From positions 1 through 13,039 of the forward strand of contig CACYDO010000056.1 of NCBI GenBank assembly GCA_902773165.1: a stretch of DNA of 13,039 nt, written 5' to 3'. Positions 6,128-13,034 of the stretch are shown one piece after another. A program made the translations under genes and the position numbers. Within the stretch, counting starts at the first letter, position 1; each line of letters begins with the position of its first letter. The DNA comes from an uncultured Ruminococcus sp. (lineage in GTDB: Bacteria > Bacillota > Clostridia > Oscillospirales > Acutalibacteraceae). The notes beneath the pieces were generated by a model. That model had not been told where the DNA came from. It saw nothing but the letters and a program-made list of their open reading frames with translations, and ran no database searches.

Positions 6128-7279
6128 TTAATATATTCCTCCGAGATCTGTCGAGTTTACAATGCTGTCAAGACTGTACATCAAAAGTATCTCGTCGATA
6201 TTTTCCTTTTTTACTATATCCGAAACCGGATTGAGATAGTAACGAACGTCTGCAAGCACGATCTCGGAATAATTATCCGCAAGGAACGGCGCAAGACAAT
6301 GACTGTAGGAATCTCGCAGAACAAGAAGCTTTTTGTCGGATTTTGCGTTGCTGTTTTTTATCGTAACAAGCGCATGGTTTCCGTCAAGAAACGCAGTGTA
6401 CTGATCTGTGGTATCAAGATTTTCACGGTAAAAGAGCTTATCGGAAACGGAAACCTCTCCGCCTTCTGTAATATACATCTCTATTGAGCCTTGGGGGCGC
6501 TTTGTATTGTCCCATATTTCCAGAGTTTCACCGGGAGTGAACCACAAAGCCGACTTCGAATAATTAGTTCCGTAAAAACCGTTGTATACTTCTTTTTCGA
6601 AATTGTCTTCCGCAGTCGGCTCAAAGCCCATTGCGCTTCCAAGAATCTTGTAGCACTCATATGCACCTTCAGACGTCCAGTGGTGGTCTGTACGGTAATA
6701 AAGCTGCTCGCTTTTTGAAAGCTCCTTAAAATCATCGACAATATTTACAAACGTTGTTCGCGGATATTTTGAGAATGAGTTCTCGATCTTATCGATCAAT
6801 TCATCGTCATTGTATTCATAATGATTAAGCGGAAGCTCATCGTTATAAATGTACCCGGCAGTCGGAACAACGCATACATAAGAGGGAACGTCCATTGTAT
6901 CGACAAATTCGCCGATGTATTTAAGATTATTGTCGAGAGTCGGTACATCTTTAACGGGCGTAACCATAAGGTAATCGTCCTTTGCGCGGTAAATACCGTT
7001 CAAGCCGTTTCGTCCAACAAGCTGATCGTAATAAGCGTTTGTTCCCACAAAAAACGTTCTCAGCGGCATTTGATCGTTAAGATACGTTTCAAAATCCTTT
7101 CCGAATTCACCGCTGAAAACCGTATCAAGCGTAGGCTTAGGGAACTGCGACAGCTTTCGTTTTTCAAGCGCGGAAAAATCGGAATCTGGTATTGCAAGGT
7201 ACAAAACGGGGATCAGCAGTATTATCATGCAGAACACTGCCGAAGGAAGGAATTGAATTATTTTGTTTTTCTGCTTCAT
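6128..7279 (-). CDS. DHHW family protein (AlgJ/AlgX-like SGNH domain), membrane-anchored
   Basis: This is a 383-residue protein. AGAGGG (7290-7285) lies 5 nt before the ATG. One membrane segment (about 10-30) anchors an extracytoplasmic domain. TDHHWTSEGAY (197-207) is the diagnostic DHHW motif, and LLVLRDSYSHCLAPFL (318-333) carries the candidate nucleophile Ser324. SGNH-like proteins of this class, such as AlgJ and AlgX, act on the outer side of the membrane and take acyl groups delivered by an MBOAT partner. It starts 17 bp after the MBOAT gene stop, so the two are surely one transcript, which supports an O-acylation pair. The acceptor polymer is not known. The inverted-repeat element begins 1 bp after the stop, so transcription may run through it into aroB. 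Confidence 0.88.
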   Translation of the reverse strand: MKQKNKIIQFLPSAVFCMIILLIPVLYLAIPDSDFSALEKRKLSQFPKPTLDTVFSGEFGKDFETYLNDQMPLRTFFVGTNAYYDQLVGRNGLNGIYRAKDDYLMVTPVKDVPTLDNNLKYIGEFVDTMDVPSYVCVVPTAGYIYNDELPLNHYEYNDDELIDKIENSFSKYPRTTFVNIVDDFKELSKSEQLYYRTDHHWTSEGAYECYKILGSAMGFEPTAEDNFEKEVYNGFYGTNYSKSALWFTPGETLEIWDNTKRPQGSIEMYITEGGEVSVSDKLFYRENLDTTDQYTAFLDGNHALVTIKNSNAKSDKKLLVLRDSYSHCLAPFLADNYSEIVLADVRYYLNPVSDIVKKENIDEILLMYSLDSIVNSTDLGGIY

Positions 7280-7296
7280 AATATCCCTCTCTTCAG

Positions 7297-8685
7297 TCAG
7301 AATTTAAAATAAAGGAACGGATTGTAGCCCGAGCTTACTAGCGAAGCGGTGCTTACGATAAGACCGAGCGCACATAGTACAGTATCGGGCAGCCAGCTCC
7401 AGCTTTTCGGCTCTATCTTTTCGCTATACAGCTTTTTAGCCACAGGCGTGCTTGCGAAGATAGCGATGATAAGCAGCGGCAGATATGCGATCACGTTAGT
7501 AAGGCAGTCATGCGAGATAAATCCGTTTACAGGAACGAAAAGCCTTCCGAAATACGCGCCCAGCTCGTGCATATCTTCAAAGAAGAAAATAACCCAGCCG
7601 AGAACGATGAAAAACAGCGCGTAGATATGCGAAACGATCGCCGGGGCTTTTTTCAGCTTTTTAAGAAGGAATGTTTTCTCGATCAGCAGAAGCACGAAGA
7701 AATAAAGACCCCACAGGATAAAGTTGTAATTTGCGCCGTGCCAGATACCCGTTGCAGCCCAAACAACGAACATATTAAAGATCTGACGTGCCGTACCCTT
7801 TCTGTTACCGCCGAGGGGAATGTAGATATATTCCTTAAACCAGGTAGAGAGCGAAATATGCCAGCGGCGCCAGAATTCGGTAATTGATTTTGAGATATAC
7901 GGATAGTCAAAGTTTATAAGGAAATCGAAGCCGAGCATTTTGCCCAGACCGATCGCCATTTCGGAATAACCGCAGAAATCGAAGTATATTTGCAGAGTAT
8001 ATGCGATGATACCAACCCATGAACCAAGGATTCCGGCAGTAGTATCCTCTCTCATAAGATCCCAGAGCTTACCCATCTGATTTGCAAGGAGAACCTTTTT
8101 GCAAAGACCGATCATGAATATTTTAACGCCGTCGGTGAACTGAGCAAGATTCTCATGTCGCTCGATAAGCTGAGCTTCAACATCTCTGTAACGGACGATA
8201 GGGCCGGCAATGAGCTGCGGAAAAAGAGAAACGTACGTTCCGAACGTAATAAAATTCTTCTGCATATGCGCGTCGTTTCTGTAAACGTCGATCGTATACG
8301 ACATTGTCTGGAACGTATAGAATGAAATACCGATAGGCAGAGGAATATCGCCGACCTTAAGGTGAAGAATATTACCTATAAAGCCTGCGTATTTAAAATA
8401 TCCGAGAAGACCTAAGTTTACGAGAACAGAAATAATGAGAACGACCTTCGCGCTGCGGCGGTTACTGCCGTCTTCATTTTTCATTTTACCGATAAGCAGA
8501 CCGGAAATGTAGTTTATAAGCGTAGAAACGAGCATAAGCACAACAAGCTTAGGCTCACCCCAGCCGTAGAAGATCAGGTTAACGACAAAGAGCAGGAAAT
8601 TTCTGCCCTTGCGCGGCGTAATGTAATAAAGCGCCAGCACTGCCGGCAAATATACGAACAGAAAAATAATGCTTGAAAAGACCAA
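7297..8685 (-). CDS. MBOAT family membrane O-acyltransferase (AlgI-like)
   Basis: This is a 462-residue polytopic membrane protein. TTG at 8685 is chosen because GAGGAG lies 10 nt upstream and because MVFSSIIFLFVYLPAVLALYY is the normal beginning of this family. A TTG at 8703 would start inside the terminator T-run. Repeated hydrophobic segments span most of the length. Family motifs are FPQLIAGPIVRYRD (155-168), DFCGYSEMAIGLGKMLGF (236-253), EFWRRWHISLSTWFKEYIYIPLGGN (270-294 region, H276) and GIWHGANYNFILWGL (313-327), with the conserved active-site His316. Such proteins move acyl groups, often acetyl, from a cytoplasmic donor to an extracytoplasmic acceptor, usually with an SGNH-type partner; here that is the DHHW protein 17 bp downstream. 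AlgI and DltB are distant relatives. The four genes upstream are lipoproteins that could act with it. Confidence 0.94.
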   Translation of the reverse strand: MVFSSIIFLFVYLPAVLALYYITPRKGRNFLLFVVNLIFYGWGEPKLVVLMLVSTLINYISGLLIGKMKNEDGSNRRSAKVVLIISVLVNLGLLGYFKYAGFIGNILHLKVGDIPLPIGISFYTFQTMSYTIDVYRNDAHMQKNFITFGTYVSLFPQLIAGPIVRYRDVEAQLIERHENLAQFTDGVKIFMIGLCKKVLLANQMGKLWDLMREDTTAGILGSWVGIIAYTLQIYFDFCGYSEMAIGLGKMLGFDFLINFDYPYISKSITEFWRRWHISLSTWFKEYIYIPLGGNRKGTARQIFNMFVVWAATGIWHGANYNFILWGLYFFVLLLIEKTFLLKKLKKAPAIVSHIYALFFIVLGWVIFFFEDMHELGAYFGRLFVPVNGFISHDCLTNVIAYLPLLIIAIFASTPVAKKLYSEKIEPKSWSWLPDTVLCALGLIVSTASLVSSGYNPFLYFKF

Positions 8686-8695
8686 GTCTGAACCA

Positions 8696-8701
8696 CTCCT
8701 C
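8696..8701 (-). promoter_or_regulatory. Ribosome binding site that sets the TTG start of the MBOAT gene
   Basis: GAGGAG on the minus strand is 10 nt from TTG at 8685. It directly follows the terminator T-run that ends at 8702. Confidence 0.65.
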
Positions 8702-8736
8702 AAAAAAATCGGGCAAACTTACTGTGAGCTTGCCCG
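8702..8736 (-). terminator. Rho-independent terminator between the DUF4358 and MBOAT genes
   Basis: On the minus strand CGGGCAAGCT (8736-8727), a 7-nt loop and AGTTTGCCCG (8719-8710) pair over 10 bp with one wobble. They are followed by A and seven T (8708-8702). It lies 21 bp after the DUF4358 gene stop and ends exactly where the MBOAT ribosome binding site begins. MBOAT and DHHW are therefore expressed by read-through, or the hairpin is conditional. No alternative antiterminator pairing was worked out. Confidence 0.8.
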
Positions 8737-8757
8737 TTGTTTACGGATAATTTAAAA

Positions 8758-9336
8758 TTATCCAATAGCGCCGTTAACGATCTCCGTGATAGCGTCTGCG
8801 TCGTTAGAGATAATGAGAGTAACGTAAAGTCCGTTCTTCTCTACCTTACAGTTTCTGATCTTTTCAGCCTCATCGGCATTGTAATTCTCCTGCTGAGCAA
8901 GCTTGGAATCATATCTTGTCTGGAGAGCCTGCTCGATAGCGTCTGCGTTTGCGTCGTCAGCTGCTTTGAAAAGAGCGATCTCGTCCTGACCTACTCCGCT
9001 TGAATCAACGCCGCCGGCGTAATCAGCAACCATATCGGGAGTGATACCGTAGTAACGCTCGATAAGCTTATCGTTAAGCTCTACCATATCGGGAAGCTCA
9101 ACAGAGCTTTTTATCTGAGTGAACACACCTGCAAGCTCACCGCCCTCAGTGCTGTTCTGAGCTGCATTTTCGCCGTCAGCCGGAGCAGCTTCGGAAACCT
9201 CGGCAGATGCCTCGCTTACAATTGTTTCTGCTTCGGACGACGCTGCACTGTCTGTACCTGCCGTACTATTGCTGTCACCGCAGCCACAGAGGCAAAGAAG
9301 CACGAGTGCTGCTGCAAAATAACCTTTAATCTTCAT
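8758..9336 (-). CDS. DUF4358 domain lipoprotein
   Basis: This is a 192-residue protein. GAAGGAG precedes the ATG. The signal peptide MKIKGYFAAALVLLCLCGC ends in a lipobox-like L-C-G-C with Cys19 as the lipid site. A low-complexity Ala/Ser/Glu linker (about 21-66) leads to a globular domain at about 68-190. The order LIERYYGITPDMVADY (91-106), GQDEIALFKAAD (116-127), AIEQALQTRYDSKLAQQENY (133-152) and a final VEKNGLYVTLIISND strand (165-179) fits DUF4358, a domain of Clostridia with no known activity. Placement between the SGNH lipoproteins and the MBOAT-DHHW pair suggests a helper role at the outer membrane face, by context only. A terminator follows 21 bp after the stop. The 106 bp upstream hold an AT-rich spacer in which I found no convincing promoter. 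Confidence 0.82.
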   Translation of the reverse strand: MKIKGYFAAALVLLCLCGCGDSNSTAGTDSAASSEAETIVSEASAEVSEAAPADGENAAQNSTEGGELAGVFTQIKSSVELPDMVELNDKLIERYYGITPDMVADYAGGVDSSGVGQDEIALFKAADDANADAIEQALQTRYDSKLAQQENYNADEAEKIRNCKVEKNGLYVTLIISNDADAITEIVNGAIG

Positions 9337-9442
9337 AACACATTCTCCTTCATTTTTTAACCATCATTAAATATAATTCCTTTTATATTCACCGTACTGT
9401 TGCAACGGTTTTTATCATTATTATTTTCCGCGTCGGAATCAG

Positions 9443-10810
9443 TTATTCCTTTGGTACCTCTTCCTTTTCGTCAGCCTGTGGTTCTTCGCTTTCAGGCTCT
9501 GTCTGTTTCTCTTCTGTCTGAGAAGCAGGATCGGCATTATCCTCAGGCTTACTTTCAGCGGGATCATCAACAGCAGGCGTTTCTCCGTCTGTGGAAGAAT
9601 CTGTATCAGCCTGAATTTCAGAATCTGTTTCCGGCTCAGGCCCGGGATATGCGCTGCCTACGTTAGCCTTAATAAATTCAGCCCAGACTGCGCAGCCGTT
9701 AAATTTAAGGTGCAGACCGAGTCCGCCGGGGTCGGAGCAGAACTCATAGGGCAGATTGCCATTTGAATCGGCAAGTGCGTCATAGGAATTCAGGAATCCG
9801 CAGCCCTCTTCGGCAGCAAACTGTTCGAGATTTGCGTTAAACTGACGGATAAGCGGATTATTCAGATGAGTTCTCTGAGCAGAATAGATCATCGGGCTGA
9901 CCGTTTCGAAATAAATTTTTACGTCTGGAGTCTTAGCCCTGATCTTATACAGAAGACTTCTTGCGTAGTCTATTGTACCCTCAGGTCCCCATATGCCTAT
10001 ATCGTTCATTCCGAGCGTGATAATGGCTTTTTTCGCACCCGTCAGGACAACGGCGTTTTCAAGAAGAACCTTTTGTCCCTTATAGTAAGGGTGAACGTTG
10101 CCGGGGCGATAAAGCTCCCACTGGCTGTTCCAATAGCTCAGTGAAGATGCACAGATAAAATCAGCGTCGCCGAAAACTGCGTTGGCGTCGTTGTACATAC
10201 TAAGTCCAACGCTTAAGCTATCGCCCATAAACACGCAGTCGTCAAACCACGAATCAGGAACCTTCTCACCGGGATCAAGATTTTCGTAATTATTCACATA
10301 AACCGCTTCCGGCTCAGGCTCCGACACGATAGCCGCCTCTTCGGTTATATATTTCTGAACCTCCTCGGGAGCGACATTTCTGATAGGATCTTTCTCGTCG
10401 CCTATCTCATAAACAATAGTTTCCGGCTCGCCCGTCGTTGTTGTCTGAACGGGGGATTTGGACGAAGTCGTCGCTGATGAAGACGAATTCTTTGAAGACG
10501 TTGTTTTAGACGAAGTCAATTTTGATGAAGCAGACTTCGAAGAAGTCGATTTAGAAGAGCTTGAAGAAGACTTCGCGTCGCTGTCAGTAGATTTTTTACT
10601 GCTTGAGGAAGATGAAGAGCTTTTGTCGCTTTCCTCCTTAGCTTTTTCTGTATCGGTGGAAATACTGCTGCTGTCGGGTGTTTCGAAAGGATTTGAAGCC
10701 TGCGAAGATACACTTGATGAAGGCGATGAATACGTATTTTCCACAGAAGCTTGTCCGCAGCCGCAAAGAAGTATAAGCAGTGATAGAGCTGCTGCCGTAA
10801 TTTTTTTCAT
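9443..10810 (-). CDS. SGNH/GDSL hydrolase lipoprotein with Ser-rich linker and acidic tail (paralogue A)
   Basis: This is a 455-residue protein. CGGAG lies 8 nt before the ATG. The signal peptide ends in L-C-G-C with Cys18 as likely lipid site. Residues 22-120 are a Ser/Lys/Thr-rich linker, including five 5-residue repeats at 87-111. The SGNH domain covers about 186-386: block I VFMGDSLSVGL (nucleophile Ser198), block III LGMNDIG (Asn269), block V LGLHL (His367). The residue three before His is Leu, not the usual Asp; Asp360 lies seven before. After 388 comes a Pro/Glu/Asp-rich tail of about 65 residues, absent from the two paralogues. Known SGNH enzymes cleave or transfer ester-linked acyl groups; here the substrate is probably a cell-surface polymer, inferred from the MBOAT and DHHW genes downstream. 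The linker and tail would let the domain reach through or along the cell wall. Confidence 0.86.
   Translation of the reverse strand: MKKITAAALSLLILLCGCGQASVENTYSSPSSSVSSQASNPFETPDSSSISTDTEKAKEESDKSSSSSSSSKKSTDSDAKSSSSSSKSTSSKSASSKLTSSKTTSSKNSSSSATTSSKSPVQTTTTGEPETIVYEIGDEKDPIRNVAPEEVQKYITEEAAIVSEPEPEAVYVNNYENLDPGEKVPDSWFDDCVFMGDSLSVGLSMYNDANAVFGDADFICASSLSYWNSQWELYRPGNVHPYYKGQKVLLENAVVLTGAKKAIITLGMNDIGIWGPEGTIDYARSLLYKIRAKTPDVKIYFETVSPMIYSAQRTHLNNPLIRQFNANLEQFAAEEGCGFLNSYDALADSNGNLPYEFCSDPGGLGLHLKFNGCAVWAEFIKANVGSAYPGPEPETDSEIQADTDSSTDGETPAVDDPAESKPEDNADPASQTEEKQTEPESEEPQADEKEEVPKE
10478..10552 (-). repeat. Five 15-nt coding repeats (K-x-x-S-S) in the Ser-rich linker
   Basis: Residues 87-111 of the gene at 9443-10810 read KSTSS, KSASS, KLTSS, KTTSS, KNSSS. 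The DNA units use differing Ser and Lys codons, so the period is older than simple slippage, or the codons have since been changed while the composition was kept. The surrounding 63-120 region is similarly Ser-rich but less regular. Confidence 0.75.
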
Positions 10811-10842
10811 ATTCTTTCTCCGTATTTTACTTAATTAAAGAA

Positions 10843-10859
10843 ATTCACGTTTTGTGAAT
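10843..10859. other. Short inverted repeat between SGNH paralogues B and A
   Basis: ATTCAC (10843-10848) and GTGAAT (10854-10859) form a 6-bp stem with a 5-nt loop, immediately after the stop of paralogue B. On the minus strand it is followed by TTCTTTAATT, at most a weak terminator, so it may just trim or stabilise the message. An operator is also possible. Confidence 0.35.
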
Positions 10860-10860
10860 A

Positions 10861-11700
10861 TTATCCAACGTGTCTGATTATATAGTTCATCATGATCTCG
10901 CTGCCCTCGTTAGTTAAATGAAGACCGAGATCATCGGGATCCATGCAAATCTCATCAGGCAGTCTGCCGTTTTCGTCTGCAAGCGCAGACCATGTATTGA
11001 GGAAATGGCAATCGTGCTCCTCTGCAAAGATCTCCAGTTTATCATCATATTCCTTTATAAGAGGGTTATTAAGAAGCTCATACTCGGCAGATTCTATCAT
11101 CGGCGTTACCGTCATGAGATAGATCTCTATATCGGGAGTTTTGTCGCGGAGCTTCTGAATAAAGCTGTCAGCCGCACTTAAAGTACCTTCGATCCCATAG
11201 CCGCCGAGATCGTTCATACCCATACCGATAATAATTTTATTTGCGCCCGTAAGAACTGCTGCGTCTTCAAGAAGCACCTTTTCACCGTTATACGTGGTAT
11301 GCACCTCGTTTTCGTCATAAAGATCCCACTGGCAGTTGTTGTAACCCAGACTTGCGCCGCAGATAAACTGTGCATTGCCGAAGCATTCTGTAACGTCGTT
11401 GTAAAGGCTAAGACCGTAAACCAGGCTGTCGCCGACAAAAACGCAGTCGTCAAACCAGCTCAGATCTACAGGTGTATCATCATCCCGGTCACTCTCATCT
11501 TTTGAAGCGTCCACTGTCGTTTCCTCCGGAACAGGCTCCTGTGAGCTGGCAAGGAGACCTTCTGCGCCCGGCGCTATCAGAGTATCGTCCGAAACGATCA
11601 CCTCGACCTCACTTGCCTGGCTGCTGCTTTCAGTAGACTTTGCTGAGCAGCCCGATAAAACGATCAAAAAAGAGAGTAACGCTGCCGTTATTCTTTTCAT
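10861..11700 (-). CDS. SGNH/GDSL hydrolase lipoprotein (paralogue B)
   Basis: This is a 279-residue protein, the shortest of the three paralogues. GGGAGGG precedes the ATG by about 6 nt. The signal peptide has lipobox L-S-G-C with Cys18. A Ser/Glu/Asp-rich linker of about 60 residues follows. SGNH domain 81-279: VFVGDSLVYGL (Ser92), MGMNDLGGYG (Asn163), DPDDLGLHL (His261). As in the others, the position three before His is Leu; here Asp257 lies four before and Asp254 seven before. The domain ends at the protein end, with no tail. Cys86, Cys114, Cys231 and Cys252 match cysteines in both paralogues. It lies 56 bp after paralogue C without a terminator, so cotranscription is likely; a poor TTGATC-16-TATTAT box in the gap could add local initiation. 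Substrate unknown; a surface acyl-ester role is inferred from neighbours. Confidence 0.85.
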   Translation of the reverse strand: MKRITAALLSFLIVLSGCSAKSTESSSQASEVEVIVSDDTLIAPGAEGLLASSQEPVPEETTVDASKDESDRDDDTPVDLSWFDDCVFVGDSLVYGLSLYNDVTECFGNAQFICGASLGYNNCQWDLYDENEVHTTYNGEKVLLEDAAVLTGANKIIIGMGMNDLGGYGIEGTLSAADSFIQKLRDKTPDIEIYLMTVTPMIESAEYELLNNPLIKEYDDKLEIFAEEHDCHFLNTWSALADENGRLPDEICMDPDDLGLHLTNEGSEIMMNYIIRHVG

Positions 11701-11756
11701 ATACGACCCTCCCTAATAATTTTCAGGAATTTATAATATATCACATATTGCATGGA

Positions 11757-12689
11757 TCAATTAACATTTTTCATAATATAGTCATTCATGATCTCGCTGC
11801 CTTCGTTCTTCAGGTGCAGACCGAGAGCCTCGGGATCTGCGCAAAGCTCATAGGGCAGTGCGTCATGTTCATTTGCAAGAGCAGACCATGTATCAAGATA
11901 ATGGCAGCCGCTTTCATTGCAGAAAGTACGAAGCTTAGCGTTATATTCTTTAACAAGCTCGTTATTAAAGGTCGGGAACTGCATCTCCTCTATCATGGGA
12001 GTAACTGTCTGAATATAGATCTCCAAGCCGGGATACTTTGATTTCAGCTTCATTATAAACTCAACGACCGCGTCGATCGTACCGTCAACGCCATATAGTC
12101 CGATGTCGTTCATACCAAGACCGATAATACATTTTTTTGCACCCGTTATACCCGGAGCGTCTTCAAGGCGAACCTTCTGCCCCATATAAACCGGGTGAAC
12201 CTCATCCTCGTGGTCAAGCTCCCACTGACAGTTGACCCAACCCAGACTTCCTGCACATATAAACTGAGCGTTTCCGCAGCAGCCGGACGCGTCATTGTAT
12301 AGATTAAGACCGTTTGTAACGCTGTCGCCCATAAACACGCAATCATCGTACCAGCTTATATCTACTCTCTGTCCGGGGATCTCCTTAGGCTCATACGGCA
12401 GAGATTCATGCTCCTCCGACATTTCTGAATCATCATCACCCTCACCAGCCTCGGGATCATTATACGATTTTGAAGAGTCTGATGAAGTTTCGGTTTTCAT
12501 TCCGCCTACAAGTCCGTTATGAACTACATCAGGCATTTCCTCGGCAGATGAAACACTGTCAGCCGTTACGGTCATTCCTGTAAAATCGACCTCAACCTCC
12601 TGAGGTTCGGCGTTTTTTGCACCGCATGCACAAAGCGCCGCCAACGATACTGATAGAAGAATAGTTAGCATCGCTTTCCTTTTTTTCAA
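11757..12689 (-). CDS. SGNH/GDSL hydrolase lipoprotein (paralogue C), first gene of the row
   Basis: This is a 310-residue protein. TTG at 12689 is chosen because AGAGGTG lies 7 nt upstream and it gives the signal peptide MKKRKAMLTILLSVSLAALCAC, with lipobox L-C-A-C and Cys22. ATG at 12707 would contain the ribosome binding site, and ATG at 12671 would lose the basic residues. An acidic Ser-rich linker (about 25-110) precedes the SGNH domain at 112-310: VFMGDSVTNGL (Ser123), LGMNDIGLYG (Asn194), DPEALGLHL (His292). Conserved cysteines are Cys117, Cys145, Cys262 and Cys283. The near-consensus promoter at 12726-12754 gives a leader of about 30 nt, so this gene heads the row of lipoproteins, DUF4358, MBOAT and DHHW genes. 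Sequence closeness to paralogue B (for example NCQW, WSALA, NEGSEIM) suggests B and C separated after A. Confidence 0.85.
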   Translation of the reverse strand: MKKRKAMLTILLSVSLAALCACGAKNAEPQEVEVDFTGMTVTADSVSSAEEMPDVVHNGLVGGMKTETSSDSSKSYNDPEAGEGDDDSEMSEEHESLPYEPKEIPGQRVDISWYDDCVFMGDSVTNGLNLYNDASGCCGNAQFICAGSLGWVNCQWELDHEDEVHPVYMGQKVRLEDAPGITGAKKCIIGLGMNDIGLYGVDGTIDAVVEFIMKLKSKYPGLEIYIQTVTPMIEEMQFPTFNNELVKEYNAKLRTFCNESGCHYLDTWSALANEHDALPYELCADPEALGLHLKNEGSEIMNDYIMKNVN

Positions 12690-12696
12690 ATTAAAA

Positions 12697-12703
12697 CACC
12701 TCT
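12697..12703 (-). promoter_or_regulatory. Ribosome binding site that sets the TTG start of SGNH paralogue C
   Basis: AGAGGTG on the minus strand is 7 nt from TTG at 12689. It lies within the codons of the longer ATG frame at 12707, arguing against that start. Confidence 0.6.
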
Positions 12704-12725
12704 GCATAATATTTTAGCTTACATT

Positions 12726-12754
12726 AGTATACATCAATCGCCATTTTCTGTCAA
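12726..12754 (-). promoter_or_regulatory. Sigma-A type promoter for the SGNH-MBOAT row
   Basis: On the minus strand TTGACA (12754-12749), a 17-bp spacer and TATACT (12731-12726) form a near-perfect vegetative promoter. The start of transcription would fall near 12719. No clear operator palindrome is visible around it. Confidence 0.82.
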
Positions 12755-12898
12755 TCATTTTAATGTGATAAAATAGCGATCAAGTGTAAAAAAAACGCAC
12801 TTTAAAAGCCTTATTTTTTAAAATTCGGAATTATGCCCGAAAAGCTGTCCGATTTTAGTTTTTAATAAGTAATTTTTACGGATAGTAAAACTGACAGA

Positions 12899-12925
12899 AA
12901 AAAAGCGCCGGTCTGAACCGGACGC
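12899..12925 (-). terminator. Rho-independent terminator after tRNA-Gln
   Basis: On the minus strand GCG, a one-base bulge and CCGGT (12925-12917), loop TCAG, ACCGGCGC (12912-12905), then six T form a strong terminator. It ends the tRNA transcript about 37 bp after the tRNA and isolates it from the SGNH row promoter. Confidence 0.85.
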
Positions 12926-12961
12926 GATCTCGATACTTCACATATTTCATGCAAAAAACAG

Positions 12962-13034
12962 CTGGGCCGGCGGGATTCGAACCCACGAAATGACGGAGTC
13001 AAAGTCCGTTGCCTTACCGCTTGGCGACGGCCCA
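12962..13034 (-). tRNA. tRNA-Gln (anticodon UUG)
   Basis: The cloverleaf starts at 13034 with a 7-bp acceptor stem TGGGCCG / CGGCCCA. The anticodon arm is CGGA-CTTTGAC-TCCG, giving anticodon TTG, and the T arm is GTGGGTTCGAATCCCGC. The U at position 1 and discriminator G fit tRNA-Gln. CCA is not encoded (CTG follows), so it must be added by the nucleotidyltransferase. It may be the last member of a tRNA cluster beyond the window. Confidence 0.95.

Noticed and set aside
9337..9442. Promoter or terminator in the 106-bp gap before the DUF4358 gene
   Set aside because: Small stems (TTCCG/CGGAA, ACCGT/ACGGT) have no T-run, and TTGCAA has no -10 at a proper distance.
10458..10838. Very acidic 126-codon frame on the plus strand
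   Set aside because: It is the complement of the Ser/Lys repeat linker of SGNH paralogue A; the acidity follows from the complement of Ser codons.
12755..12898. Extra gene or RNA between the SGNH row promoter and the tRNA terminator
   Set aside because: The stretch is AT-rich with no open frame, no ribosome binding site and no clear stem beyond runs of A and T.
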